This document shows, piece by piece, positions 1 to 10,985 of a DNA stretch of 64,000 nucleotides. The position numbers were made by a program, and so were the translations under genes. Under the pieces are notes generated by a model. It did no database searches. It was not told where the DNA came from and was given only the letters and a program-made list of their open reading frames with translations. Source of the DNA: Amanita rubescens (taxonomy: Eukaryota > Basidiomycota > Agaricomycetes > Agaricales > Amanitaceae); contig WION01000002.1 of NCBI GenBank assembly GCA_015039365.1, forward strand, positions 1,178,001 through 1,242,000, read 5' to 3'. How positions within the stretch are numbered: the stretch's first letter is position 1; each line of letters opens with the position of its first letter.

Positions 1-679
1 GTCTGTTCAAAGGCAATCTGTCTTCTGAGGTAACGGGGAAGGCGCGGCTCATCTTCGGCAGGAGTTTCGATCTTTAGCTGTCTTGTGGCTCGGGCTGGTG
101 CCTCGTTAGCGAAGCTTTTACCATAAGATGGTTAAAAACGTACTTGAAACAGTCGTGGAGAATTGAGGCGCGCAGAAGCGAGCAAGGACGTGGCGCGTGC
201 TTGGCATGACGGGATAGTAAAAACATACCCGTGTTGGTGATCGACAATTGTGACAGCTCGACTGGGATTTTGGTGATTCTCACGCACTCCCGTGTGTTCT
301 CCGGACCTCGACGATAATATTGATGTGCGTGTAAAGGACGCAGGATAGATCGTTTTCAAATCTTAATTAACCAACTTGCCGGAGCACTCCCAGATGATGT
401 GCAGCTGAAAAAATTAGTGTATTCCACGGTGTGGGGCATCCTTAACCAGGAAAGGATACCTGTGCTAGTACTTGTCTTGATGCCTGATGACACTGAAATA
501 TGAGCCTTGTGTACGTGTAATCGATGCCGGTTTGTCTTTTAGCTACATTATACATCTCAATGCTGCAAGTGAGCGGGACCAGGCAATATGCCCTACGTGA
601 CAGACTGACCATCCGAACTCTAAATAAATGCATGGCTAGCGCTGTGCTTGAAAGCTTAACCTGCCTGACGCCTTTCGCC
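1..679. other. no gene recognised
   Basis: Short open frames occur on both strands but none has a convincing start, splice pattern or recognisable motif. The last part is probably the promoter and 5' leader of the gene beginning at 680. Confidence 0.4.
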
Positions 680-1297
680 ATGTCCATCTTCCTAGTTATC
701 CTCACTCTTCTGTACTCTACATTAGCACTACCCACATTCAACGACCTCGGAGGCCGCGCTACGATTTACTCTCTCGCTCCAGAAGCTTCCCAAATTCACG
801 CCTTTGCCAGACTTGAGCGCTCAATTTCAACGCTCGCCCTCTCGCTACACGACCCAGGTAACTCGTTTCTCCAAATCTCCATCCGAGCCTCTAAGCTTGT
901 TCCCAAAGCCCACCCCGGAGACCTGACCACCTTCTCTTATGCTTCTTCTTCTGATCACGCATCCTTCTACATCCACAAAAACCGCCTCTGGGTATATCGC
1001 AACGAATCAAGCGATATGGCCCGTCAATTTTGTGAATGCTACGGATACACCTGGATTTCCTTTGCAGTTGGTGGTTGGGACGAAGCAGTTCGGCGTAACG
1101 CAAGGAACATGGTCATGGTGGGGTACAATGTTATATTATGACCATGGCACCGAGTGGCAAATGTTCTTCATGTGTCCGATGTCACATGGAAAGACGGGCG
1201 TTTTCTTGTACACTATGCCGTATGTGTTGACAGCTACTGCTGATTGCAGTTATTCAATGCCGTCACAGGCCTCCACCTACCCATTGCAACTCTTTAA
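680..1297 (+). CDS. putative small secreted protein, frame broken by one extra base
   Basis: I do not recognise this family. The chosen start opens with MSIFLVILTLLYSTLA, a typical signal peptide, followed by a polar region of about 150 residues. Near residue 103 the good frame is lost. Skipping one base, best placed at about 989, gives the continuation GYIATNQAIWPVNFVNATD and then FGVTQGTWSWWGTMLYY, which looks like a compact secreted domain. A possible intron (GT at 1208, AG at 1249) precedes the end, so the stop is uncertain and may lie further on. The gene converges on OST1. It could be a pseudogene, or an intact gene with a sequence error. Confidence 0.4.
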
Positions 1298-1382
1298 CGT
1301 TCCACAGTTTTCAAAGGCGTTCTTAGTGCATGACCGGATATGCTGTATTATATGTACCCTATATGTGTCAACAGTGTACAGG

Positions 1383-3092
1383 CTACTGCATCTTTTTCTT
1401 GGAATGAATTGCCCACTCTATACGTTTCACGAGCATCGTAATACCAAACAAGCTGAGGAATCCCACCGACACAAGCTACTGGCTTCTTCAAGTGAGCCAA
1501 CGTCGATACTTTGTATGTAACCTGAAATAATTGGTCAACAAAACACTCGGCAACCGATATTATCACCGAACTCACGTAGATATTAGCAGCATGTTTCGGC
1601 GTCAAGTTTTTGTACACAAAAGTCAATTTCGGCCTTCCAGTGGTATCAAGATAAGTGACGTGATTGGAAATCTGAGTTTCGATTGCAGGATGTGGAGGGA
1701 AGAATTCAACATCTCTGATGGTTGATGAGTCTTAAGAATGGCTCTAGAGTGACAAAACACGTACGTTGCGCCCTCTGGCAAAATAACGCTAATCTCCGCG
1801 TCGTGCATGACTGCGCCTGGGAAGATTGTCATTATCGGCAGTTCAGCGATGTATTTACCACTCTTGGCGTCCCACCCAACAGAGTCTGCCAATGGGGTGT
1901 CCCAGCCAAGAGTGAAGCTGTAGTTCCAACCACCCATGATAGGATATCGGGGGCGCAAGTCCAGAGCACTGTACTGCATTACTGGCTGACCTTTCGGTAC
2001 GGAAGGGGCCGCCCGCAGTCGAGACGTGGATACGTTGCCGATGGTGTCGTAGTAATATACGTTTGAAACGCCGGGAGGAAGATCTAAATTCATACCAGGC
2101 AGGAGATGAGGTGCGAGCTTATTGTGAAAGGCTTGCATTTGGTGTTCCATACGCGAGAAATGGCCTTTCAATCTTGGGTTATTTGTTCAGTAGCCTGTGG
2201 ATTGAAAAAAATAAACGGCGCTCACAAAGGACCTCCATTGTAGAGATGAACCTTGTCCTCCGTATTCAGATTTGCCCCCCAGTGACTAATTTCCAAGGTA
2301 CGATTGTATGAGAGAAGCTCTATAACCGGCTGACCATGCTTGTAATGAATTGTAACGGGTTGCTGATGTAACGAAAAGAACTCCTCGTTTGCCGAAGGGG
2401 GGATATTGTTGTAGGGACCATAGGTAATAGTTGCACCTGATTTTGTAGCCGGGGAGTCGTGCGTGAACTGTGCCACTTTCTTTGGCTCTGTGAATGAGAT
2501 GACTTGCGGCGCCAATGTCCTGGAGACTACGCCTCAGTCAGAGCTAAAGACCAGTCGTCTTACGCTTACCGAAGCTTAGTGCGTTGCACTGCAGTGGAGT
2601 AGGGACTGACGACAAAGAGGTTCGTGGAAAACTTCAATGCTTGCTCATCGGCTTGCGCAACCTTCGCTGGCCAGGGCTTTGTCGCGTGTGTCTGTAATGT
2701 CTCCAAGACGATGTTAAGTGACCCATTCACGACGAGGGCCTTGGGAAGTTTGACATCTATGAGATGGTATGGTCTAGCGCAAGGTTACATGATGAGCGCT
2801 CAACATAAAGTGTAACGCACGAGCTAGGGTCCAGCGAGCTCTCCTTGATGGGGAGCTTGTCCCCTGTCCCCTTAATTTTGACTTCAATCCAGCTCGTCTT
2901 TTGTCTTTCTTCAGCATTGAGAGCAATGGTGTACGTCTTTGCACCTGGCTCCAGCGCCTTGATTGCATATGTTGTTGTGACCTGCACTATTGAACCACCA
3001 AGTTCAAATGTGCGTACTATGGCGGAGTTTTCAAAGGAAGCGGCGGTGACAATGGAGGCGAGGTAGACAAGGAACAACAGGGGAAGGGCCAT
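1383..3092 (-). CDS. OST1: OST1, oligosaccharyltransferase subunit (ribophorin I)
   Basis: This is an ER membrane subunit of the complex that transfers the N-glycan from dolichol to nascent proteins. The start at 3092 gives the signal peptide MALPLLFLVYLASIVTA. Family blocks follow in order: VRTFELGGSIVQVTTTYAIK near the N terminus, a middle block with PYNNIPP, then VYYYDTIGNVSTSRLR and LRPRYPIMGGWNYSFTLG, and a C-terminal LDTTGRPKLTF ahead of the final membrane helix and the tail IHSKKKMQ. Length (about 460 residues) fits the family. Introns of about 50 bases include GT near 1765 and one splitting NIYV from TYKVST. The frame needs one base skipped at about 1473, inside the last membrane helix, to reach the conserved tail. 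One upstream intron near 2790 lacks a clean GT donor (TTGAGC in place). Confidence 0.93.
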
Positions 3093-3166
3093 GACTGCGC
3101 TCAACGACGTGGAATGTAAGAGACGCGACGTGCGGATTTCTAAATATGGACTAGTACATATATAGA

Positions 3167-4128
3167 TCACCATGCCCAGCCACCACCAGTATTCGGAACG
3201 TTAATGGGTTTGTCTCCGCGCACGAACGACGCGGATACGATCTTCTTCAACCGTCGCTTCTTCTCCTCTTCTTTCTTTTCCTCCAAAGTCTTTCCCTCCT
3301 TCAACACAACATGCATTCGCGCAGTTGGCCGAACCCGGATCCCGTAGTGTCCCCGACCCCGAGGTTCCAACTTTTTGCTCCGCTTCGCTCCTTTTGTCAC
3401 CCATGCTTCGCCTGTACAAACGCGTCATTCGTGCTCTATCCAGCAGTCTCCTCGTACATACCCACGACAAGTTTCGATTCAGTCAGTTTCTTGTACCGTA
3501 CCGCATGGTCTCGTGCTGTGGCCAGCATGTTCAACACTCGAGAACTTGCGCGCTTCTCACTGAACTGCATTTGGAGGATCGCATAGTCTATCGGCTTCCC
3601 CGAAATTTGTCTCCCAAGCATGTTCAGTTTGCGGTGAGAAATGTTGAAACGTGCAGTCGAGTATTTATGCTACAATCCTCTTCAGAACTAATAATAAAAA
3701 AAGCAGAGCCAGATCGTACCGTTGTCGCCTTTGGTTTTCTTGGCTTCTTGAGCTCGTCAGCATCCTTTCTCTTCGATACTTCTCGCGCCGTCGAGGCGAC
3801 GGAATCGAATATGCTGGTTTGACCCTCTGCTGCAGCTTTTTTCTTCGCCGCATCTTTCTCCTCCTTTGACTGTTGTTCTTTTTGACCTGGTGCAAGCTTC
3901 TCCTTGACCCAGGTTAGCGGATTCAGATAACTGGCACTAGCAATGAAGCTGTGAACAAGACAGAGTTTGCGGGATACGTGTGACGCACTTTCGGACGACA
4001 TTCCAGTATCACAAGCGTGTTGGATCGCTGCTGCAGCCTGAAAGACTGCGTCAAGAGACCTGTAAAAGTAGTGAGTTTCGAAAGACACAGTGCAGTGTAT
4101 GTTTACCATGTCGGATGCTACTTTGCAT
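3167..4128 (-). CDS. MRPL22: mitochondrial large-subunit ribosomal protein uL22m
   Basis: This is a structural protein of the mitochondrial ribosome that lines the exit tunnel. Spliced exons give an N-terminal Arg/Gln-rich presequence starting [10 protein letters not shown], then [16 protein letters not shown], a charged Lys/Glu segment, and the uL22 core ([20 protein letters not shown], then [16 protein letters not shown]). The C-terminal part, [20 protein letters not shown] followed by [16 protein letters not shown], matches fungal uL22m. The start at 4128 was chosen because an intron directly after the first ten codons joins in frame. At least four introns of 40-55 bases are visible. It is head-to-head with YOS1. 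Confidence 0.9.
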
Positions 4129-4264
4129 CGTTTGAGAAAGTCGCTCGCGTGACAGCACGTCACACCGTATTTACTGTTTTTGGCATGAGTATTAGCTTTG
4201 ATACACGTTCACATAACACGTCTGTCGGGCAGCAGACGGCGAGCCCGCTAAGTATTCCTTCAGC
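4129..4264. promoter_or_regulatory. short bidirectional promoter between MRPL22 and YOS1
   Basis: Only 136 bases separate the two divergent start codons, so both 5' leaders and both promoters must lie here or overlap the genes. No clear TATA box is visible. Confidence 0.5.
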
Positions 4265-4651
4265 ATGCTCGGCACAATACTCAAGGTTGCCCTACTCCTT
4301 ATCAACTCTATTGCCGTTTTAAACGAAGAACGCTTTCTCGCGCGGAGTAAGCCATTTCACCTTCAAACAGCAAAATCTCACTCTACTGCAGTCGGTTGGC
4401 TCTCTACACCACAGCAACCGCGGGACACAAATTCTGTATACCAAGCGTACGATCAAAGCAGTTACGGAGCCACGCAAGATGTTGGGATCAAGGCTCGACT
4501 AATAGACCTCATTAGTGCTGTGCGGACATTAATGAGAAGTACGTCTCACGTCTCCTCGACTTATCGTCAGAAATCCTTAACCAAAATGACAGTTCCACTT
4601 ATTATTATCAACATAATTGTCATCATATACGAGCTCCTGCTAGGAGGCTAA
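4265..4651 (+). CDS. YOS1: YOS1-like ER-Golgi transport protein (IER3IP1 family)
   Basis: This is a small two-helix membrane protein needed with Yip1/Yif1 for COPII vesicle traffic. Three exons are clear. The first begins MLGTILKVALLLINSIAVLN and continues EERFLAR. A 45-base intron follows the AR codons. The middle exon holds GW plus a polar stretch and IKARLIDLISAVRTLMR. A second intron (GTACGT...GACAG) precedes the last helix IPLIIINIIVIIYELLLGG. Joined, the protein is about 95 residues, as expected, with both conserved hydrophobic ends. Reading straight through the introns also stays open but inserts polar nonsense. Confidence 0.93.
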   Translation: MLGTILKVALLLINSIAVLNEERFLARSKPFHLQTAKSHSTAVGWLSTPQQPRDTNSVYQAYDQSSYGATQDVGIKARLIDLISAVRTLMRSTSHVSSTYRQKSLTKMTVPLIIINIIVIIYELLLGG

Positions 4652-4810
4652 TAGTTTGTATGCTATTTGCCTTTACCTCACTCCTTCTACAACTGGCTCG
4701 TTCGACTAGCGACAAAGCACGTTATATGCAATATTCTCGCGTACGTATACAAGACAGTGAAAAGGAACCGCATAAATTGTTACAAAAGTCATTTTATCAT
4801 CTCCTGCATT

Positions 4811-5654
4811 TTAATTGTTCAAAATATTATACGCGTGGTCGATCTGTCGGACGAAAGCAGGAACAGAATGGCCGTTCTGGAAATCTGAATTAGCTGGTGC
4901 AGGTGACGCACGAAAGTCAAACAAACTCACCTCGCACTCTTTCCATAAGCCATCATGTACGCACACCTTTTGGGCTTCTATTAATACGGTGCAGCTTTCG
5001 CTTTGTGGAATTGAGGATTAATGATTCCGTTTATCACAGTTGAAACTTACGTTATACCGTCCCTGGCGCTGAAAGCGACACTTTCTTGTAACAGTTTAAT
5101 GCCCTCCGCTCCTTCTCCACTGCCGTCGCGCCCGGCGCACTCGCCGACTTTGCTTTCGTTCCAATCGATATTGATAACATCACCGCACTTCACGGCGAGT
5201 GCTGGCTGCCCAATTTTCTCTTTCCCCTCAAAGTTTTGACAACGTACAAACTCCCACCAGCGGGAAGGTGCATACTTGGCAACGCAAAGTTGCTGCACGT
5301 TTCCTGCACATTCTTGGGTTCCATGAACACATTTGACCCCGAAGACGGGTTCTGAAGCATCAAGCCTAGATGCTCGACGTTAGAGGCACATGACACAAAG
5401 CCCGTGCAACTAGTACACACTCCGCGACGTAACGCAAAGTAAAGTCCACTTTGCGTGATACCCATTGAAGCACATGGTCGAATATATTCTCGCAGAGCAG
5501 GGCATCCGGGCTGCGACTCATTACCCCCAATTCGACGGGAACCTTGATGTCAACGTCGAAACTAGTGCAGCCCATTATCTTGAACAGTGAGCTCGGGTAT
5601 AATTGAAGCAAGTGCGACTGCAGACAGTGAGAGGGCAGTGAGATAGCGAACCAT
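4811..5654 (-). pseudogene. GILT-family thiol reductase, copy 1, decayed
   Basis: This is a direct-tandem relative of the gene at 6226-7068, with the same exon order and about the same length. The signal peptide MVRYLTALSLSAVALAS, the GILT signature C-x-H-G-x2-E-C-x2-N-x4-C (CVHGTQECAGNVQQLC), and a last pair of exons carrying SCTVLIEAQKVCVHDG and FVRQIDHAYNILNN are all present. Compared with copy 2, one extra base at about 5564 puts a TAG in frame just after the signal peptide. The Cys of the active-site region is also replaced: MSRSPDALLC instead of MSRCPDALLC. A protein starting at an internal ATG would lack a signal peptide. The two separate defects favour a pseudogene, although the frame defect alone could be a sequence error. 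Confidence 0.72.
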
Positions 5655-6225
5655 GGTGGAGTGGGTAGAGCTGGAACCGATAAGAGCTCCTCGTACTTAT
5701 CGTGCTATTAGCGCGTAATTCGCGTAACCCCGTTGGTCCCCGTTGATGCAGATGGTTATAACATTGGACTTGCAGATCGCATTATTCGCGCGTCACGTGT
5801 AATGCCATCCAAGAGCTCATCCCTTGCGTTCTTATCTATTGTCGGACCGATTGCTACATGTTATACATATTCTGGTCCTCTTAAAGTAATGGCGCGGGTC
5901 CGCTCTTGGTGACCGTTTATCGAATTCGGTCATTCGTACGCCCACGTGGGTGGATGCCTGCCATCCATTAACAGAACCTTATTATCGACTCCACAGTTAA
6001 CGTGAGTTCATTGTCGGACTTCGGGTCGGTTGTCAATCACTTCGGAAACGGGTCCTCGCGTATCTGAAATGCGAGTCTCCTCAACTTGTCATTGGAAAAT
6101 GTTCAACGAACCTAGTTCCACGTGTTATGATCATTGGCATCAGAGGCTTATAGTTAGTTTGTGGCATTCGTGTATAAGACCAAAAAAGAAAGCATAACTT
6201 GTTCACCAATATCTTCCCTCACGAC
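5655..6225. other. spacer between the two GILT copies, no gene seen
   Basis: No open frame with coding character. The right end carries the 3' region of copy 2 and the left end the promoter of copy 1. Confidence 0.5.
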
Positions 6226-7068
6226 CTATCCTTGATCCCTGTTCAAAAGTTCATATGCGTTGTTAATCTGCCGGACGAAATCCCGAACAGTGTGTCCGTT
6301 CTGGACAGTATTAGCTAGTGCAGGTACCGCACGAGGCTGAGCTCACCTCGCACTCTTTCCACGTGCCATCATGTATGCATACCTTTTCGCCGTTTATGAC
6401 AATGGTACAGCTTTTTCTTTATGCTAAAGTTGAGCTTTCCGTTTATCAGAATCGGAGGTAGCTTACGTTATGTTGGCCCTGTCGGCCACCGCTACACTTT
6501 CCTGCAACAGTTTGACGCCCTCGGCCCCCTCTCCGTTGCCATCTCGCCCGGCACACTCGCCGACTTTGCTATTTTCCCAATCAATATTGATCGCAGAGGC
6601 ACATTTCAAAGCAAGTTCTGGAAGGCCAATCTTCTGCTTCCCGTGATAGTTCTGACAGAGCACAAACTCCCACCAGTTGGAGGGTGAATACTTGGCAACG
6701 CAAAGTTGCTGCACGTTTCCTGCACATTCTTGGGGTCCGTGTAAGCATTTGACCCCGAAAACAGGCTCTGAGGCATCGAGTCTAGATCCTCGACGTTAGA
6801 GGAGCACATTAGAAGTCCATATATCCACACACTTCGCGACGTAACGCAAAGATAGGTCTACTTTGTCTGAGACCTTACGAAGCACATCGTTGAACACGCT
6901 TTCACAAAGAAGGGCGTCAGGGCAGCGACTCATTACCCCCAGTTCGACGGGAACCTTGGTATCGGCGTCGAAACCGTGCAGCACGGCGTCTTGAACAATG
7001 AGCGGGGATATGATTGAGGCAACTGCGACTGTGCAGGATAGTAAGAGGGTAACAAGATAGGGAATCAT
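6226..7068 (-). CDS. GILT-family lysosomal/secreted thiol reductase, copy 2
   Basis: Members reduce disulfides in acidic compartments. The start at 7068 gives a signal peptide (MIPYLVTLLLSCTVAVAS). The domain opens with VPVELGVMSRCPDALLCE. The usual CXXC is C-P-D-A here, with a further Cys three residues on (CX5C), so the redox chemistry may differ from animal GILT. The signature CLHGPQECAGNVQQLC fits C-x-H-G-x2-E-C-x2-N-x4-C exactly. It is followed by SPSNWWEFVLCQNY and IDWENSKVGECAGRDG. The last two small exons give SCTIVINGEKVCIHDGTWKE and NGHTVRDFVRQINNAYELL before the stop at 6226. The frame is intact and introns are 40-60 bases. This is probably the functional copy of the pair. Confidence 0.9.
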
Positions 7069-7183
7069 AGTGGAACAGGGTGAGCTGGAACCGATAAACA
7101 ATATATACGCGTGATTGCGTCACCCGTTGGCGCTGGTTGTATTACTATTAATGACAGCCCATCGCCCAACCCTGCCTCCCAAT

Positions 7184-7964
7184 CTATCGTAGTGCTGACT
7201 CCCACATCTTCCGTGCTTCTTCATCTGACCCTGGTGGTGTAAAATATCGACACCGGGCTCGAAATGCTATTTTACTCTTAGTAACCATATGCAAGCTGAC
7301 GTGACGATTCACTTGCCATCTATCGAACGCTGCCGTATTATCGACTCCACCGTTATTTCATTGCGGACTTGGTTTCGCTTGTCACTCCCTTCAGTTGACG
7401 CAAAGAACAAGCCTGGTTTCCTAACTCACCTTGACTTCTTCCGCAAACAATTCAGTTTGCAGCTTTCTCCGTGACGATGGATCCAGGTCATCCACCGTGA
7501 CTTTTCCCTTCTTCTCGTTTACTGACTGATCAACCACTCCGACGCAATATTCGATGAGCTGAGTGCGACGCTTCCAGTTCGCTGGCCAGCGTCAGACCTG
7601 AAGTATAAACAGGGAAAACAATGGCTCAACCAACTAGCTCCCTCCATAAATACGCGCAAGCCTCGTCCTGTACATTTCCTGCGAGTACCTGGTCTCCAGA
7701 TCTTTGCCTGTCGCGCATTGCGGCATTGGTCCTGTTCAGTCGCATTGGAATCGCATCATCTAACCGCCTATACTCCTTGAGCAACTCTTTTCGCAAAATT
7801 AAATAAATAAATGCATTAGCGGCATGGTGACGAACATACAATACACCCTTACCTTTGAACAATGAGAGATCGTGACACGTGGATGGCGAAACATGAACCA
7901 CTTGAGGCGTCGCCGATGGTGCTTGCACCGCAAGACTACCAAGTTGTGGTTGTTTGGATGGCAT
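7184..7964 (-). CDS. MIX23: MIX23 / caffeine-induced death protein 2 family
   Basis: This is a small protein of the Cid2/CCDC58 family; in yeast Mix23 is a mitochondrial intermembrane-space import factor. The start at 7964 gives MPSKQPQLGSLAVQAPS. Then come CHDLSLFKG, an intron, LLKEYRRLDDAIPMRLNRTN, and RDRQRSG. After another intron the reading continues ANWKRRTQLIEYCVGVVDQS and VTVDDLDPSSRRKLQTELFA. The last exons give VRNEITVESIIRQRSID and FRARCRYFTPPGSDEEARKM. The conserved Cys residues (CHDL, YCV, RCR) are those expected for the family. Introns are about 40-60 bases, one with a weak GTTGAG donor. Confidence 0.88.
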
Positions 7965-8705
7965 TTTACCAAAAAGAGAGTAACGGCATCGGATGAGAGT
8001 GACCGGCGTGGATCGACTTCCCAATTTAGCATCATTAATCGTCATCCTGCACAGCCACTAATAAGTACACAAGACTCTCCCGAATATTGCGCCCGAGAAA
8101 ATATCAACCCTTCGGACCTTGGATACATTGCGCGCTCATTTATTGGGGTAATTAATCTAAAATAATCGACGCTCCACCGGCCGCATCACGCACCGGTTTG
8201 GTACCGCTCGCTAGTGTCGGGGTTTGCGATTCTCGCTCAACTATCTTCTGAATCTGACAAGGAACAATTAACGAGAACAATTGACGCCACTACCCAGTTT
8301 GACTGGAAAGGAAGTGGGCGGCGCGCTCAGTGCCATTTCGGCCGAGATTCCATGAGCAGGAGCACAATTTACGGGGTTTTTGTAAACATTGATTCAGTCT
8401 GGAGATTTACGTGGTTACGACAGGAGTATTGCTAGGAAGCCGGGGATGAGAAATGACCGAGAATGACCGTCTCAACCAAATTGCGTCAATTGACTTCCTA
8501 ATTAGGGTCCTAATTACAGTACGTTGTGATCATTAACTTTCCAGATGTGCTCCGCCAAACGAGATACAACTACAACTAAGGATTATCGACCCCCCTTGAT
8601 TTCGGCTTCATCGCGTGAGCCTTGTATGCGTGGCGCGTTCGTTTTGATGGGTCCGAAAACCATTTCCCACAGTGGTAAAAACAGGGATGGGGCTTTGCGC
8701 CGGTG
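7965..8705. other. intergenic, no gene seen
   Basis: Only short antisense or random frames. It contains the promoter of MIX23 on its left. Confidence 0.45.
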
Positions 8706-9432
8706 CTAGATCAAGTTATGAGTGACTGGCGCTGTTAAGTATGGATAGACATACTGAGAATTCTCATGGGTGTGGCAGGATGATTTCTGAAAGCAGGGAT
8801 TAATTGACAATTTTAGTTTTTCTGCCAATCTGCCGCACCTGTGCAAATCGCCGTCCGCAGAAAGTGCATTCGTAGCGCCTACGAGCCGGTAAGTCGTAGT
8901 CAATTAGAGGGCTTTAATTTCACGTACTTTATGCGCAAATGCTTATCTTCAACGTGACGCTTGACGAGTTGGCGCTTCGCGGTGTAACCACAAAATTGGT
9001 TGTCGTCGCCAGTCCAACGACATTCGTATACGACATAATTACCCTCGTCTCGCCCTTTGGCGACAAGGGACTCCCAACCTAATTCGGCGGATGGGGAGTC
9101 GGCGGACAAGCTTGTATCGTCGGAGCCATTGGAGCTGGAAGTTTCCGAGCCTGCGACCAAGGTCAGTCCGACCGTATGGCCCGCGCTGGCATACCCACCT
9201 GCATATGTATCACTGTTCTGGTCATGGTCAATAGTCGAGCTGCACTCGCTCGCGACCTGCCCAAGTGGCCAGACCGCCCGTCGACACTGATCCCCTGTGG
9301 CGAGTGGCCCTCTGAAATGGCCCTACGGCGGATCTGCTGAGGCACAGGAAGGTTGAGTGAAGGTGGTACTATAGACCGCCAAAAATCTGCATGAGGGACC
9401 CCAAGAGGAGGCGGGGACAGCTCTGTTCCCAA
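8706..9432 (-). CDS. C2H2 zinc-finger protein
   Basis: The last three exons are well supported. The first of them carries a finger-like unit starting YECRWTGDDNQFCGYTAKRQ and ending with H-V-E-D-K-H. An intron after KHLRIK leads to RYECTFCGRRFAQ, and a second (GTGCGG...TTTCAG) leads to KSSCHTHENSQ, then a short tail to the stop at 8706. The second finger has its two Cys and an H-T-H but lacks a clearly spaced final His. Upstream of about 9160 the same frame stays open (STIDHDQNSDTYAGGYASAG) for some distance, but the 5' end is uncertain: the overlapping frame beginning MGTELSPPPLGV may be the real first exon. It is probably a DNA-binding regulator; targets are unknown. Confidence 0.6.
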
Positions 9433-10320
9433 GCTGCGGCGCCATAGCTCGCCATTGGGATCATCGCGACCGCTATTCCCAAAAAAAAAAAAAGATCAGA
9501 ATCAAGGCACGCGGAGTGTTGATCATTCGCACCGAGCAGCTATTCGAGATAATGTTCGGAAAGGCGGCAGAGTTATACTGGATGCAGAGTTGACCATTGG
9601 ACTTGAGGGTGGGGTAGTGTGTGTGCTAGGTCCCTTGCTTTTGTCTGACAAGTCTATATAGTGCCGCCGGCGCTCAGTAACGGAGAAATCAGTGCCACTC
9701 ATATCATGCCAAACTTACAGGGTTGTTGACATGTACTAGATTTATGCAGGCTGTTTACGGCAGTACATATTTGTTAGGAATTTCGAGCGAATCAGCAACC
9801 AGAAAAGATCATCACATACATATGAGATAGGGATGTCATAATGTCAGTGGCGCAAGTCGAGTGGAGAGGTATGGTACCAGAGAGCCGTTTTCATGATGAG
9901 ATCATTTAAATCCTTTATTTCGTACCCCACAAATAGTCTTGAACATTGAGTGCAACCTGAAAAAGGTCATCTATGTTCGTCGCCCACCGATTAGTCATAA
10001 ACTGTGCAATTGTACAACTAGAGATGCAACGGCCACCGACATTTCGGCCACCGACTTTTTAACAACCGACCGACGTAAAATTTGAAAGCGCTTACAAGCT
10101 AAATGTACATTGGGTGAATTGGGATAAATACGCGGTGCAATTTGGCAATGTGTAAGAATCTTTGTATGGTAATATGTGGCAGTGCAAGGCGACATGCCTG
10201 AACCTAATCAGTTGTGGGTCCAACGGCATTGTGGGAACAGACATGGTAAATACGGCGAAGGATATATTGGACGGGTCATCAACGTCGCTACGCGCCTCTA
10301 AAACACCGCGAGGCGATGAT
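9433..10320. other. intergenic with small repeats, no gene seen
   Basis: It holds a run of A at about 9480-9493 and a short direct repeat, CGGCCACCGACTTTT-like, twice at about 10029-10058. No open frame has coding character. Confidence 0.4.
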
Positions 10321-10902
10321 TTATTGGCGAGCATCGGGACCTTGCGGTGCCGTGCTCTTAGGTTTCCCAAGAGGCTTGACAGGCCTTGACGTCTGTTTGC
10401 TAGTAAAGGAAGGAAGCTCGTCGTCTACCTCCATGTCAGAATCTGAGTTTGGATTATCGCTATGGTCGGAGTCTGAACGGGGCCTCTTCCTTGGAGAAGA
10501 AGCGGGCGTAGCAGATTGGGAATGGTATACGTCGCGCAAAGTATCTTTGGCAGACTGGAAAATGAGCGGAGATTTTGAGGGGGATGGATCGGGAGAGGGG
10601 TTTGTCGCGTAACCTTCCGTGACCTCTGGAGAGGAGTAATTATTAGGGGCGGATAAAAGTAAAGGAGGCCAAAAGTACATACGCTTCCTTATACGAGAAC
10701 CGAGACCGCGAAGACGGTTAGTGATGTCATCTGAAACACTAGAGAAGGGTGAGTGGAACACTGAGGAGAGATAATTTAGAAAAGTACCAGGGGTGAAGAA
10801 CGGGTGTAGGAGGATCGGGGGCAAAGTGGGTGGCGGGGCGTTTGGCGGGAGAAAGCATGAAGCCGGGCCGGGTACTAGTAAGGACTTGTCGTGTTCTTCC
10901 AC
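10321..10902 (-). CDS. hypothetical protein with nuclear-type basic/acidic motif
   Basis: I do not recognise this gene. The frame is open throughout, but two introns are likely. The first (GTACTTT...TTTCAG) joins HPFFTP to DDITNRLRGLGSRIRKR, and the second (GTATGTAC...CTCCAG) joins IRKR to EVTEGYA. The rest is Ser/Pro-rich, with RKRPRSDSDHSDNPNSDSD, a likely nuclear localisation signal beside an acidic Ser/Asp cluster, and a Lys/Pro-rich tail. The start at 10902 is the first ATG and lies close to the divergent kelch gene. Probably a small disordered nuclear protein. Confidence 0.55.
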   Translation of the reverse strand: MEEHDKSLLVPGPASCFLPPNAPPPTLPPILLHPFFTPGTFLNYLSSVFHSPFSSVSDDITNRLRGLGSRIRKRMYFWPPLLLSAPNNYSSPEVTEGYATNPSPDPSPSKSPLIFQSAKDTLRDVYHSQSATPASSPRKRPRSDSDHSDNPNSDSDMEVDDELPSFTSKQTSRPVKPLGKPKSTAPQGPDARQ

Positions 10903-10985
10903 GCAGCGGGGAGGTCCGCCTCTGTCGCTGGCAATGCCGCCTTCGCTTCTTCATTTTCTTTCTTTCTTTCTATTCATTCTTCTTC

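Noticed and set aside
1383..3092. OST1 as a pseudogene
   Set aside because: Only one base is out of place near the very end, all other exons are conserved, and the gene is normally essential; a sequence error is more likely.
5540..5600. The premature TAG of GILT copy 1 being inside an intron
   Set aside because: The only GT...TAG stretch there is about 24 bases, shorter than any other intron here, and its removal does not restore the frame.
9163..9432. Separate gene for the frame starting MGTELSPPPLGV
   Set aside because: It abuts the zinc-finger frame and has no own stop or domain; more likely part of the same gene's 5' end or non-coding.
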